From Butyrivibrio sp. MC2021 (lineage in GTDB: Bacteria; Bacillota; Clostridia; Lachnospirales; Lachnospiraceae), in NCBI RefSeq assembly GCF_000621605.1, contig NZ_JHXX01000004.1, positions 62,001 through 126,000 on the forward strand: a stretch of DNA of 64,000 nt. Direction: 5' to 3'. The notes beneath the pieces were generated by a model. That model saw only the letters and a list, made by a program, of their open reading frames with translations, was not told the DNA's origin and did not search any database. Shown here piece after piece: positions 9,173 through 17,744 of the stretch. Positions within the stretch are counted from its first letter, which is position 1. Each line of letters begins with the position of its first letter. The position numbers and the translations under genes are program-made.

Positions 9173-12100
9173 TTACTTAATTAATTTTCCGTTTTCATCG
9201 AAGGTATATTTTTTGCCCCACTTGGTGATTGTGGCGGATCTGACCATATTTCCTTCCTTATCGAAATAGTGTCTTCCATCCTCCAGGTCCACAAACTTGG
9301 ACTTCACCATGTGGCCCTTGACGTCGAAGTAAAGGGTTCTGTCCTCCACAGTTACAAGGGTAGAAACTGCCTCCACCCCGTTCTCGTCAAAATAGTAGGT
9401 GGAGAGCCATTTGTTCATGAAGCCCTTTACCATATGATACTGACTGTCAAAGAAATAGCTCTTTCCGTCGATCTCTATAAAGGAGTTCTTGAGAGCCTTG
9501 TGGTTATCCTTGAAGAAATAGGTTTCATCATCCACGGTGATAAAGCCTGTGCCGTAGCTGCCATCCTCATAGATGTAGTAGAGGGCGCCCCACTTCTTTA
9601 CAAGTCTTCCTGCAGGCTCTATGGGCTCTATTCCCAAGGCCTCTTCCTTAGAATAAAATCCTGTGGTAGATGAGGTTGTGAAGTAAACCTTGGTAGTGCT
9701 TTCCAGCTCTTTATCTCCCAGCTGTGAAGAGCCCATTCTGTTAAAGATGAGCTTCAGCTCTCCGTTATTTATGGCCTCTGTGGGAACATCGGTGTAGTAC
9801 CAGCCGTCCTCGCCGCTGTACATGCGGGTTCCGGGCCAGGTGCCGATGCAGTTGTTGTAGGCTCCGTCATAGGACCAGGCGTAGGCTGCAACCTTGCCCC
9901 AGTTGTTCTCGTCATAGTAGTAGATCCTGGTGACTTCGGTTCCCTCAGGATAAGCGGGGATTATCTCCTCGGGCTCTGCGTTAAGGGCCTCTTCCTTGCT
10001 TCCGAAGATTCTGTCGTCGTAAACGTATCTGTGATTGATGTCAGGGATCTTCAGGTCTGAGGTCTGTGCTCCTTTTCCCCCGTTATTGAAGATAATGTTA
10101 AAATCAGCTCCGGGAGCCGCAGGAATAGTGATCTCCCACCAGCCGTCACCCTCGTCTGTGCAAGGGATTCCGGGCCACTCACCTGTGTTGTAGGCGCCCC
10201 AGGTGTAGGTGTAGACGGTATCCCACTTATCCTTATTATAGAAATGAACTGTGGTGCTGTCAGCGGAGATACCACGGGCCTCCTCAGCCTCTTTCTTGGA
10301 AGCGAATCTTGTTACCTGAAGAGATCCGCCGGGCTGCTCTGCATTGAGGGCCACATATACTTTTTCATCATCAATCTTGATATCCTGGGTCTGGGTTCCG
10401 TTGTAGTTAAAGATCACATTGTAGCCGCCCTCATGGTCCTTAGGAAGCTTAAGGTCAGCTCTGTACCAGTAATCTCCTTCGTTAACGGCTGCCTGTCCGG
10501 GCCAGCCTCCGAAGAGCTGATCGCCGCCGTCAAGCCAAGCGTAGCAGTTGACGTTCTCCCAGAGATCTGTGTTAAAGAAGTATACTGATACAACCTTAAC
10601 TCCCAGGGCATCCAGAACTTCCTCTTTTGAACCGTAACATCCGTTCAAAGAAGGGTGAAAATAAGGCTCATCATACCAGTGACGGTAGTCGTAAAGATAG
10701 ATTGCTGAGCAATCATCCAAGTTTTCGGCATTACAGAAGTTGATATCATATGCAGCTGCAGGAATATTAAATCTGTACCAGCCATCCCCTTCACTGACGC
10801 CATTAATGAGATGCTCTGAGGCAGCATAGAATACTCTGGCTGTGATTTCCTTCCAACCATAAGCATTGTAAAAATGGCAGATTGAGTAGTCCACATCAGA
10901 CTTTTCTGTAAGAACTACTACTGACTCAGGCTGAAGCATTCCGCTGATGACACCGTCTTCAACAACGAATACGTCTCCTGTTCCTTCCACCTGATTTACA
11001 TAGCTTCCGTCGGGAAGTCTTGTCTCCCCTTTTATATTGATAACATTGGATGAATTATTCACAAGAACTGCGCCGTCAGCAGCATCTGCGCCGGCGTCAA
11101 GTCTCTCGATCATGAGGACATGCTTGTCGCCGTCGGGATTGGAGAGGTACTCCTCCTTGCCTGCCATGGCGGTTCTGAACTTGTTAACAGCTGCCACTGC
11201 GGGGTCCTTGTACAGGTCGTTGCCGGCTGCTCCAAGGATGTTGTTACCGAAGGGCTCAGAAGCTGAGCTTCCGTCGGGTCTTGAGAAGAACAGCGGGGTT
11301 CCGCTCTTTCTTGCGGCGATGATGGCCCAGCCAAGGACTGTGTCGCGGTCATCGATCACTGCGTAGCTCTTGTCATTGATGTAGTTGTCGTGGGACTCAA
11401 CCCAGGTAACGAGCTTGTTCTCGTCGGCCTTGTAATCCCCTTCGTCGTAGATTTTGTAGCTGAGAATATTGGAAGTGGAAAAATTGTCATTTGAAAGGGC
11501 TGATCTGATGGAGCTGCCGTAATTGCTGGCTGTGGTGCCTCCGATGTACTGCTGATAAGCGGCAAATCTGTCCATATCCCCCTGAAGAACTTCACCGTAT
11601 ACAAAAAGGTTGTCATAGTCCTTTCTGCCGGTCTCTGCAGCGTACTGATCCAGTGCTGCAGTCATGTTGGGATAAAAATTGTTTCTGTCCTCTTCTCCCT
11701 CATAAGAAGCAGGCACGCCATCATCGGGAAGGGCGATGTGCTTGGCGGTATCGATTCTGAAACCGTCAGCGCCGCAGTTGATGCAGTCCTCCAGATATGC
11801 GTAGAAATAGTTCTGGAAATCAGGGTTCTCTGTATCTACGTCGTAGAGTCCCCCCATGGCGTTGTAGGTTACGCTGACACGGTCATTGTAATTAACGCCG
11901 TCTCTGTAGCCTTTATGAAAAAGCTTATCCCAGCCACCTGCAGCATCGATGAGGCTCTGAGATATCTGGTCATCTGTAGGTGTTGTGTGGTTGGGCAAAA
12001 TATCAACGATGACGCCGATGCCGTATTTGTCAGCTTCGTCGCACATAGCCTTGAACTCTTCTCTGGTGCCCAGCTGGTAGTTGCCGATCTTCCAGTCTGT

Positions 12101-12574
12101 GGGCTGGTAGTGGTAATACCACATGCCGTCGGTTCCGTTGAGGGTTCCGTCCAGGGAAAGTGCGTCGTGAGTGCTGAGGCACTCATTTATAGGTGATGTC
12201 TGAACTGCGGTAAATCCTGCCTCCGCAATGGCAGCCATATTCTCTTTGATGGTGTTAAAGTCCCAGCAGAAAGCATGCAAAATAGCTCCGTCGTGGATGG
12301 ATGCTCTGTTTACATCGGGGCTGTCGTTTATTTCTTCAAGTTCATGATACTGAGATTCAAGAGCATCCTCTTTAGTGCCCTGAAGCTCTGCCTCAAGCTC
12401 CGGTTCTTCCTCAATTTCCGTGGCCTGTTCAAGTACTATCTCCTGTACCTGCTCCTGCTCAAGGGCCAACTCCTGAGCCTGTGCGCTAAGCGAAGTCCCG
12501 GTTCCCCCAAGGATCAAAGAAAGACTAAGCCCAGCGGCAAGAATTCGTTTTAATCCGCCAATACCTTTAAACAT
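9173..12574 (-). CDS. Extracellular alpha-amylase (GH13) with CBM26-like modules and cell-wall-binding repeats
   Basis: The protein has 1133 residues from ATG 12574, which has GGGAGG 5 nt upstream; a longer frame to 12613 lacks this. The signal peptide spans about 1-33, followed by a Glu-rich segment (about 34-80). The GH13 barrel (about 95-520) shows VDILPNH, GFRIDTAKH with nucleophile Asp275, YGEVLQGD with acid/base Glu328, and ESHDNY with Asp396, so the catalytic triad is intact. Four modules resembling CBM26 start near 561, 661, 775 and 880, with the pattern FYNxxxW ... YxW ... WPG. The last ~145 residues are aromatic cell-wall-binding repeats (YFFDxxGHMVK type). The enzyme should cut internal alpha-1,4 bonds of starch while attached to the cell surface. 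The architecture resembles amylases of rumen and gut Lachnospiraceae. No clear terminator follows the stop. Confidence 0.93.
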   Translation of the reverse strand: MFKGIGGLKRILAAGLSLSLILGGTGTSLSAQAQELALEQEQVQEIVLEQATEIEEEPELEAELQGTKEDALESQYHELEEINDSPDVNRASIHDGAILHAFCWDFNTIKENMAAIAEAGFTAVQTSPINECLSTHDALSLDGTLNGTDGMWYYHYQPTDWKIGNYQLGTREEFKAMCDEADKYGIGVIVDILPNHTTPTDDQISQSLIDAAGGWDKLFHKGYRDGVNYNDRVSVTYNAMGGLYDVDTENPDFQNYFYAYLEDCINCGADGFRIDTAKHIALPDDGVPASYEGEEDRNNFYPNMTAALDQYAAETGRKDYDNLFVYGEVLQGDMDRFAAYQQYIGGTTASNYGSSIRSALSNDNFSTSNILSYKIYDEGDYKADENKLVTWVESHDNYINDKSYAVIDDRDTVLGWAIIAARKSGTPLFFSRPDGSSASEPFGNNILGAAGNDLYKDPAVAAVNKFRTAMAGKEEYLSNPDGDKHVLMIERLDAGADAADGAVLVNNSSNVINIKGETRLPDGSYVNQVEGTGDVFVVEDGVISGMLQPESVVVLTEKSDVDYSICHFYNAYGWKEITARVFYAASEHLINGVSEGDGWYRFNIPAAAYDINFCNAENLDDCSAIYLYDYRHWYDEPYFHPSLNGCYGSKEEVLDALGVKVVSVYFFNTDLWENVNCYAWLDGGDQLFGGWPGQAAVNEGDYWYRADLKLPKDHEGGYNVIFNYNGTQTQDIKIDDEKVYVALNAEQPGGSLQVTRFASKKEAEEARGISADSTTVHFYNKDKWDTVYTYTWGAYNTGEWPGIPCTDEGDGWWEITIPAAPGADFNIIFNNGGKGAQTSDLKIPDINHRYVYDDRIFGSKEEALNAEPEEIIPAYPEGTEVTRIYYYDENNWGKVAAYAWSYDGAYNNCIGTWPGTRMYSGEDGWYYTDVPTEAINNGELKLIFNRMGSSQLGDKELESTTKVYFTTSSTTGFYSKEEALGIEPIEPAGRLVKKWGALYYIYEDGSYGTGFITVDDETYFFKDNHKALKNSFIEIDGKSYFFDSQYHMVKGFMNKWLSTYYFDENGVEAVSTLVTVEDRTLYFDVKGHMVKSKFVDLEDGRHYFDKEGNMVRSATITKWGKKYTFDENGKLIK

Positions 12575-12617
12575 TGTTTCCTCCCTTTTAGAAAATGTGG
12601 TTATTTTTAACAATTAA

Positions 12618-12647
12618 AGTATAGTTCGGTAACGTTTCCAGTGTCAA
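12618..12647 (-). promoter_or_regulatory. Promoter of the alpha-amylase gene
   Basis: The minus strand carries TTGACA (12647-12642), an 18-nt spacer and TATACT (12623-12618). The start codon lies about 44 nt further on. This is one of the best promoter matches in the window. Confidence 0.7.
12628..12639 (-). promoter_or_regulatory. cre/LacI-type operator in the amylase promoter spacer
   Basis: GGAAACGTTACC on the minus strand is a near-palindrome centred on AACGTT. With its flanks it matches most of the catabolite-responsive consensus TGNAANCGNWNNCW. It lies between -35 and -10, so a bound CcpA- or MalR-type repressor would block RNA polymerase. The binding protein is not in the window. Confidence 0.55.
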
Positions 12648-12670
12648 TTGTGCATAATTATAGTCTTTGG

Positions 12671-12680
12671 AAAACGTTTT
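12671..12680. promoter_or_regulatory. Second AACGTT-centred palindrome upstream of amylase
   Basis: AAAACGTTTT is a perfect 10-bp palindrome whose centre lies 42 bp (four helical turns) from the centre of the operator at 12628-12639. The phasing suits cooperative binding or looping by one LacI-family regulator. The rest of 12575-12894 holds only the amylase promoter and the leader of the divergent regulator. Confidence 0.4.
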
Positions 12681-12894
12681 TTGTGGAAAATTTATATAAT
12701 CGAAAATGGCTACCGGTCATAAATGTATGTCTATTCCCCACTTGTTCTGTGAATTGTGCTTTTTTAGTAACAAATAAATGGATATTTGTGGTATCTTATA
12801 TCCTTACACTGCTATTTGTTGTAGCATTTTGAGATTTTTGCTCAGAGTCTACGATATTATCTTGATATACATTGTTTCATTTGAGGAGGGTGCT

Positions 12895-13350
12895 ATGAAA
12901 GATACTCCATTGGCGAAATATTTACGAATGCTTAGAGACAGCCATGCTCTCAAGCAGGATGACATAGCCAAACAGCTGGGAATAACCCGGGGGACCTATT
13001 CCCACTACGAGAACGGAAGGCTCACGCCTCCTGCAGATGCGTTATACAAGTTATCTTCTATCTATCATGTCTCGCTGGATCAGCTGGTAAGACTTTCCAT
13101 GGAGAAAGATGGGGAGGAACTGATGAAGTTCCATTCGTCGGAGTTTGTGGAAAGTGATGATGATATCAAATTTAATTCTGATGCTCTTTACAATAACTTT
13201 CTGACCGAGTGTGCAGATATGTCGAAGGATGAGCTGGCGAAGTGGGTCACCATTGAAGACCGGGAGCTCCTCCACTACTATCATCGCCTATCCGGCCGTG
13301 ACAAACGGATCGTGAAGTTCTTCCTGAAGGCCGTTGCAATCATGAAGTGA
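12895..13350 (+). CDS. XRE-family helix-turn-helix transcriptional regulator
   Basis: The protein has 151 residues from ATG 12895, which has GAGGAGGG 4 nt upstream; the frame is open back to 12778 but that stretch lacks a start signal. Residues ~7-63 form an XRE/Cro-type helix-turn-helix (LAKYLRMLRD ... KQDDIAKQLGIT ... YSHYENGR ... LYKLSSIYHVSLDQL). The C-terminal end (LLHYYHRLSGRDKRIVKFF) is common in such Lachnospiraceae regulators. It is the only clear plus-strand gene and is transcribed away from the amylase, so it may control the amylase, itself, or the repeat-rich region just downstream; this is inferred from position only. No signal-sensing domain is recognisable in the middle acidic part (about 75-105). 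Confidence 0.85.
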   Translation: MKDTPLAKYLRMLRDSHALKQDDIAKQLGITRGTYSHYENGRLTPPADALYKLSSIYHVSLDQLVRLSMEKDGEELMKFHSSEFVESDDDIKFNSDALYNNFLTECADMSKDELAKWVTIEDRELLHYYHRLSGRDKRIVKFFLKAVAIMK

Positions 13351-13363
13351 TGGTCTTAGGACG

Positions 13364-13707
13364 AGTGTACCGGGGGAGGCTTCGGCGCACCATGAGAGGA
13401 TGGAAAATATTCGCATCGTCCGAGTCCGGGCTCACCTATCGGACGATGCACCATGGTAAAATGCAAATATACTCGCATCAGCCCCACCGGTGATTTAGGG
13501 CGCTTCATCTGTCCAGAGGTCCTCATTTCACGTTGCTCAAAACACTCGGCCCTCTGGCCATCTGAAGCGCTCCTAAATCATCCGCTGTTCCTGAATGTCT
13601 CGCAATTTACATTTCCCCATGGCACATCGCCCGATATGTAAGCCCTCACTGGCAAGCGTAGTTCTTTTCATCCTCCCACGGCACGCCAAAGCCTCCCCCG
13701 GTACACT
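13364..13707. repeat. Long nested inverted repeat, candidate structured RNA on the minus strand
   Basis: Three nested helices can be drawn. Helix 1 pairs 13364-13406 with 13665-13707 (43 positions, 37 Watson-Crick). Helix 2 pairs 13437-13468 with 13605-13636 (32 positions, 26 Watson-Crick). Helix 3 pairs 13491-13522 with 13548-13580 with one bulge. In helices 1 and 2, ten of twelve non-Watson-Crick positions are A-C on the plus strand, hence G-U on the minus strand. Helix 2 competes with a perfect 11-bp local hairpin, 13413-13423 with 13439-13449. The outer arms begin AGTGTACCGGGGGAGG. No target-site duplication is obvious. It may be a foldback element or an RNA with alternative folds. Confidence 0.6.
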
Positions 13708-13878
13708 CTGTGCTATGGCAACCTTTCATGAATTACAATGGCTTTTTGCATTATCTGCGTGGCTCCCTTTGTCACGGCTTCCCACTCCAAGCCCGGCTCG
13801 CAGAGTCCGGTGAGGGGCGAAGACATAGGCACACATTATGTATTCTGAATTGCTTATGGGGGTGAAAAATCAGGAAAA

Positions 13879-14064
13879 TAGGATAAGAATGCAGATTTCA
13901 AGTGGTTTTATCCTACTTTTTTTCTTGAGAAGTAGGATAAGATCAATAGTTTTGCACTATCTTATCCTATAATTTTTCAAAAAACACTTCAAAGCACACA
14001 GCAATACACGTATTAACGATAAAATATAGGATAAGACGAACCATTCTGGTGCATCTTATCCTAT
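13879..14064. repeat. Three consecutive hairpins sharing the stem TAGGATAAGA
   Basis: The stem motif recurs as three inverted pairs: 13879-13888 with 13906-13915 (one G-U on the plus strand), 13933-13943 with 13959-13969 (perfect 11 bp), and 14026-14036 with 14054-14064 (perfect 11 bp). Loops are 15-17 nt and differ in sequence. Each right arm is followed by a T-rich tract on the plus strand, so the later two could act as plus-strand terminators. Six half-sites could also be a binding array for a dimeric regulator. Function unknown. Confidence 0.7.
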
Positions 14065-14204
14065 TTTGCTTGCAGAAAGTGAATTCATCGCCCCACTTCG
14101 CCGGTGCGATGAAGAACCCATATTTCAGTTCCTTGGAGGAGGCCGGGGTGCAGGGGCAGAGCCCTTGCAGAAAACAAGTCTCAGCCATAGAGTGAGTGGA
14201 GTGT

Positions 14205-14295
14205 CCCACCTGCGTACAATAGATGAGCGATAACGGGTCAACCTGAATTATGTCTCAGTTCCCCGTTATCGGCATGATGTGTGCTCGCAGGTGGG
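14205..14295. repeat. Nested double palindrome
   Basis: Outer 10-bp arms CCCACCTGCG (14205-14214) and 14286-14295 are perfect. Inside them, inner 10-bp arms CGATAACGGG (14228-14237) and 14262-14271 are also perfect, leaving a 24-nt loop and 13-14 nt side segments. The arrangement recalls replication or transfer origins and RNA elements, but I cannot assign it. Confidence 0.6.
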
Positions 14296-14483
14296 CAAGG
14301 ATGTCAAGAGGATCGTGGAATACCGCAGCAGCTCGCTCAATAGCTTAAACTGGTTCAAATCAATGACTGCGAGCTGCGAGGATATGCCGCGAAAGCCTCT
14401 TTACAGCCGCAGAACAAAACGCCTCCTGGCCAAATGAGACAACAGAAACGGTTCTTGATGACTCACTTTTCCCTTTTCATACA

Positions 14484-17400
14484 TCAAAGATTTTTAATGA
14501 TATTTCTATAGAAATCCATATAATCAATGGCTCCGGTGTCGGGGTCGTAGTAGAAGTTGAAGGACCCTTCCGGAACGCGATAAACACGCTTGCCGGTCAC
14601 GAGTTTTCCGTCTTTAAGGCAAAAATACAATGTAATCCGTGCTCCGGTAGAGGGGTCAACGTAAGTGGAGGTGCAGTCGCCGCTCAGGGGCTTGCCTGTG
14701 GATGCGTCCATGAACTTACCCAGCTTCATGTTATTATCCCAGGAAAATGTCATTGTGCATTTTATAGAGTAGGAACCTCTGTTATTAAGGGTATAGGTCT
14801 CCCAAGCCATGCTTCCGGCCTCGGTGGCTGCGGTGTAGTACCAGTCTTTTCCTTCTCTTCTGAAGGGTGACAGATCCTCAAGGCAAACACCATGCTTTAC
14901 ATGAACCAAACTCTCGCCCCGGTCCATGGTTCCTTCAAATACAGAGCCGTCGTCGTTCACATAGATGGGAAGGTTGTAATCCTCAAGCTCCCCTGTGTAT
15001 CTGATGGGGGAGTATATACAGTGCTGGGACTGGTATCTCTCCATTACCGCCAGATCAGCCTTTGGAAGTCTTGAGAAGTCGCTGACCTCATATGCCTTTG
15101 TGCTGTCCTTTACAGGCTCACCACCTTGCATTACATAAATCTTCTTACCCTTCTTAACCAAAAAGGTTTTATTTGCATACGCAGATCTCTTGTAGTAGCA
15201 AAGTCCGTCGCTTTCCACATAGGTAAATACATCAACATCCTTTGAAATAAGCTTCTGGTTAATAACACCAGTAGTCAAATTTCCGTTTTTACCGATAAAG
15301 TAATAGCTTGCCCCAAGGGTAAAGGCTCTTCCTGAAACCTTTTTGCCATTCTCGTATTTAAAGCCCCCAAGGCTTCCATCCTTTTTATAGGTAACAAAAG
15401 CTGTTAAGTCATCATCAAGAGTCACCTCTGTAAGGGCTGTGCTCTCCTTGCCGTCCTTGCCGTAGTAGTACCACTTTTTAGAGGAGCATCTGATAACGTT
15501 CTTAAGCTGATAGCCTGTGGAAGGATCATAGTAGCTGCCATCTATCCTTCCGGTGGCGATGCTTCCGTCGGCTTTCCTGTAAATTGTCTCTCCCTCTTCT
15601 GATACAACGCCTTCCTCAAGTAGTTTTGCCACTCCGGCGCCGTCTGTAACGTAGGCCTTGCCATCTACGACATATTTACTGTTTCTTACCAGAAAGCCTT
15701 CATGTAAATACGGGTTCCTGGTCTCTCTGTTTGCAAAGCAGAGCTCTGCCTTTTTTCCGGTGGTGACAACATTTCCCGCGGAATCGAGAACTATATCGCC
15801 ATTTTTATCAAGCTTGGGAACAGGCACGGTTGCTATTCCTGTTACTGCGCAGGCATCATCAGGAGAAAAATACAAATATGCCCCTGACATTATGACAGAT
15901 CCACCGCTAAAGCTTGTACGCAGCAATCCCTCTTCAGGAATCCTGAACCATCCGCTCGTTACCGCGCTGCCTTCTCCGATAAGATAGCATTTTTCATCCA
16001 CAATCATTACAAAAGGAGGGGTAAGATTAAAGACTTTATTGTAATGGGCCGGCTCTCCCTGGAAATAAAGGTATTTCTTGCCATCAACAGTCTTTAAGCC
16101 GTTAAGAAGGGTTCCGTCGGTATCAAAAGCAAAATCCTTATAGGCAGCACCCTCCGGTGTAGTAAGGAACTTCTCAACTTCAGCATCATTGGTAAGAACA
16201 AAATGATCCTCCGGCCCCTTGATCTCCGGATTCTCATAATTACTATGGTTTACCACGTGCTTCACAAAATTATCTGAATAATCGTTAACTCTCAGACAGC
16301 AATAACTGTCAAAGGAGTATCTCTTTCCCTTGGGATATTGCTTGGTCTTGATGAAAACATCGCCCTTGGCCAGCTCACCGGAGTTGTTCAGCACATAGTA
16401 GTAGCTGTGCTGAAATTTATTATAGAAAAATCCTTTCTTTGTCACCATGACTCCGTTCAGGATAAAGCATGTAGTTCCGTCCTTCTTCCTATAAATACCT
16501 TCATAGGACTGCTGGTAAACAGTGCTGTTATTTGCACCGGACTCCCCGAAAAGATAGTACTTGCTGCCAATTTTGGTCAGACCGGTGACCAATTCTCCGT
16601 TCTTGTCCAGGTAGTACATTTTATTTTTTTCTACAATCTCGCGGGGATAATATATCCAGCAGGAGGTAAGCATCTTTTTACGATCTGCATCAGCAAAGAA
16701 GCATCTGCCTTCCTCCGGCTTATTGGGATTCTTGTTAAGAAGATACGCCTGAGCTGCCTCGGTCTTACCATTCTTCTTTGCAGCGTAATAGAAAATCTGC
16801 GTTTCGTCCTCTACACTGCTAATAGAATAATCCTCATTGAACCTGTAGTATTTTCCGTCTATGATCAGGTACCTATCGCTATAAAGAAGTGGTCCTTCCT
16901 CTGAGGCATAGTAGGACTTGCCATTAAGGCTAAAGCCCTTGCCCTTTAAAATGACACCTTTTTTATCCGCATAGTAATAGTTATTGTTATAAGAAAAAAT
17001 GGTGTTGTATCTGATAAGGCCGTAGGATTTGGCATCGGACAGTGCGTAGTATTCCTTTCCCTCCACCGCAAACATGCCGGTCTTAAGGATTCCGGACACA
17101 GGGTCGCAGTATCTTGCGCTCTTTGCATTTTTGGAGGTGGCAAAAAAGCCGTCTTCATCAAAATAGATAAAGCCGGTGCACATATAGCCGTCTTTGAAAT
17201 AATAGAAATTCTCACCGATATGGGCCACGTTGTCGGTAAGGGGATTGCCGTCGTCGTCCTTGGCTTCTCCCTTGGCATTTTCGTAGGTCCATTTATTCTT
17301 TTTGAGTATCCAGCTTCCCTTGGCGGAGGCTGCATATAAGGCGGGATTTGCGATCATCCCGGTAAAGATTGTATCCTCTTCGAGGATTTCCTCTGAAACG

Positions 17401-17663
17401 CTGTTATCAACTGAGGCTTCATCTGCGGCTTCTTCAATAACTTCTTCCACCACTTCCTCAGAAACCTCTTCCTCAACATCAATTACTTCCTCAGAAGCAT
17501 CCTCAGAAACTTCCTCAGAAGCCTCTTCTGTAACAGACTCTTCTTCAATGAGCATCTCTTCCTCAAAAGAGAGCTCCTCCGCAGCATAGCTCGTTCCCCC
17601 AAATGCCACACTGCCCGCGGCAACAGTGATTGCCGTGATCATGGCTAAAACTCTTTTTTTCAT
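14484..17663 (-). CDS. Secreted protein made of cell-wall-binding (choline-binding-type) repeats
   Basis: The protein has 1059 residues from ATG 17663. The signal peptide (1-27, ending GGTSYA) is followed by about 75 residues rich in Glu and Ser, with a repeated SEE/SEEV pattern. Most of the rest consists of degenerate aromatic repeats such as YYFKDGYMCTGF, KYYLFGESG, SYYFIGKNGNLTTG and WYYYGKDGKESTAL, the signature of CW_binding/choline-binding modules that hold proteins on cell-wall polymers. No enzyme domain is seen, which is unusual because these repeats normally carry a catalytic or adhesive partner. The amylase to its left ends in the same repeat type, so the two probably share a cell-surface ligand. 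It could be a surface-layer or scaffold component. No terminator is evident after the stop. Confidence 0.85.
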   Translation of the reverse strand: MKKRVLAMITAITVAAGSVAFGGTSYAAEELSFEEEMLIEEESVTEEASEEVSEDASEEVIDVEEEVSEEVVEEVIEEAADEASVDNSVSEEILEEDTIFTGMIANPALYAASAKGSWILKKNKWTYENAKGEAKDDDGNPLTDNVAHIGENFYYFKDGYMCTGFIYFDEDGFFATSKNAKSARYCDPVSGILKTGMFAVEGKEYYALSDAKSYGLIRYNTIFSYNNNYYYADKKGVILKGKGFSLNGKSYYASEEGPLLYSDRYLIIDGKYYRFNEDYSISSVEDETQIFYYAAKKNGKTEAAQAYLLNKNPNKPEEGRCFFADADRKKMLTSCWIYYPREIVEKNKMYYLDKNGELVTGLTKIGSKYYLFGESGANNSTVYQQSYEGIYRKKDGTTCFILNGVMVTKKGFFYNKFQHSYYYVLNNSGELAKGDVFIKTKQYPKGKRYSFDSYCCLRVNDYSDNFVKHVVNHSNYENPEIKGPEDHFVLTNDAEVEKFLTTPEGAAYKDFAFDTDGTLLNGLKTVDGKKYLYFQGEPAHYNKVFNLTPPFVMIVDEKCYLIGEGSAVTSGWFRIPEEGLLRTSFSGGSVIMSGAYLYFSPDDACAVTGIATVPVPKLDKNGDIVLDSAGNVVTTGKKAELCFANRETRNPYLHEGFLVRNSKYVVDGKAYVTDGAGVAKLLEEGVVSEEGETIYRKADGSIATGRIDGSYYDPSTGYQLKNVIRCSSKKWYYYGKDGKESTALTEVTLDDDLTAFVTYKKDGSLGGFKYENGKKVSGRAFTLGASYYFIGKNGNLTTGVINQKLISKDVDVFTYVESDGLCYYKRSAYANKTFLVKKGKKIYVMQGGEPVKDSTKAYEVSDFSRLPKADLAVMERYQSQHCIYSPIRYTGELEDYNLPIYVNDDGSVFEGTMDRGESLVHVKHGVCLEDLSPFRREGKDWYYTAATEAGSMAWETYTLNNRGSYSIKCTMTFSWDNNMKLGKFMDASTGKPLSGDCTSTYVDPSTGARITLYFCLKDGKLVTGKRVYRVPEGSFNFYYDPDTGAIDYMDFYRNIIKNL

Positions 17664-17709
17664 ACTTCCTACCCTTTTAATTCGTGAATTTCAAAAATAA
17701 AGCAACGAA

Positions 17710-17715
17710 ATTATA
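17710..17715 (-). promoter_or_regulatory. -10 element upstream of the gene at 14484-17663
   Basis: A perfect TATAAT on the minus strand lies about 47 nt before the start codon. The hexamer 17 nt upstream (TTTATT) is a poor -35. The flanks (AGTATAATTT) match those of the -10 at 24027-24032. Confidence 0.45.
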
Positions 17716-17744
17716 CTATCAAACCGGCATAAAATAAAGCCAAA

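Larger units (their letters stand above)
13351..14483. other. Gene-poor 1.1-kb region dense in inverted repeats
   Basis: No frame here has both a start signal and a recognisable protein. The plus-strand frames at 13453-13813 fall inside the large palindrome and look non-coding. The region holds a 344-nt nested palindrome, a trio of hairpins with the same stem, an 8-bp hairpin with arms 14084-14091 (TTCATCGC) and 14106-14113, and a nested double palindrome at 14205-14295. A 67-codon open stretch (14234-14437, plus) has protein-like codon use (VGKDVKRIVEYRSSS ...) but no good start and no known match; it may be a gene remnant. Candidates for the whole region are structured RNA genes or a decayed mobile element. 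Confidence 0.6.

Noticed and set aside
13351..13720. Insertion sequence with terminal inverted repeats
   Set aside because: No transposase frame and no evident target-site duplication; the whole element is palindromic rather than having terminal repeats only.
13453..13813. Two short plus-strand frames
   Set aside because: They run through the arms and loops of the large palindrome, lack ribosome-binding sites and show no domain or coding bias.
13879..14064. Possible CRISPR-like array
   Set aside because: The repeats are short inverted pairs with unequal spacing rather than direct repeats with uniform spacers, and no cas genes are nearby.
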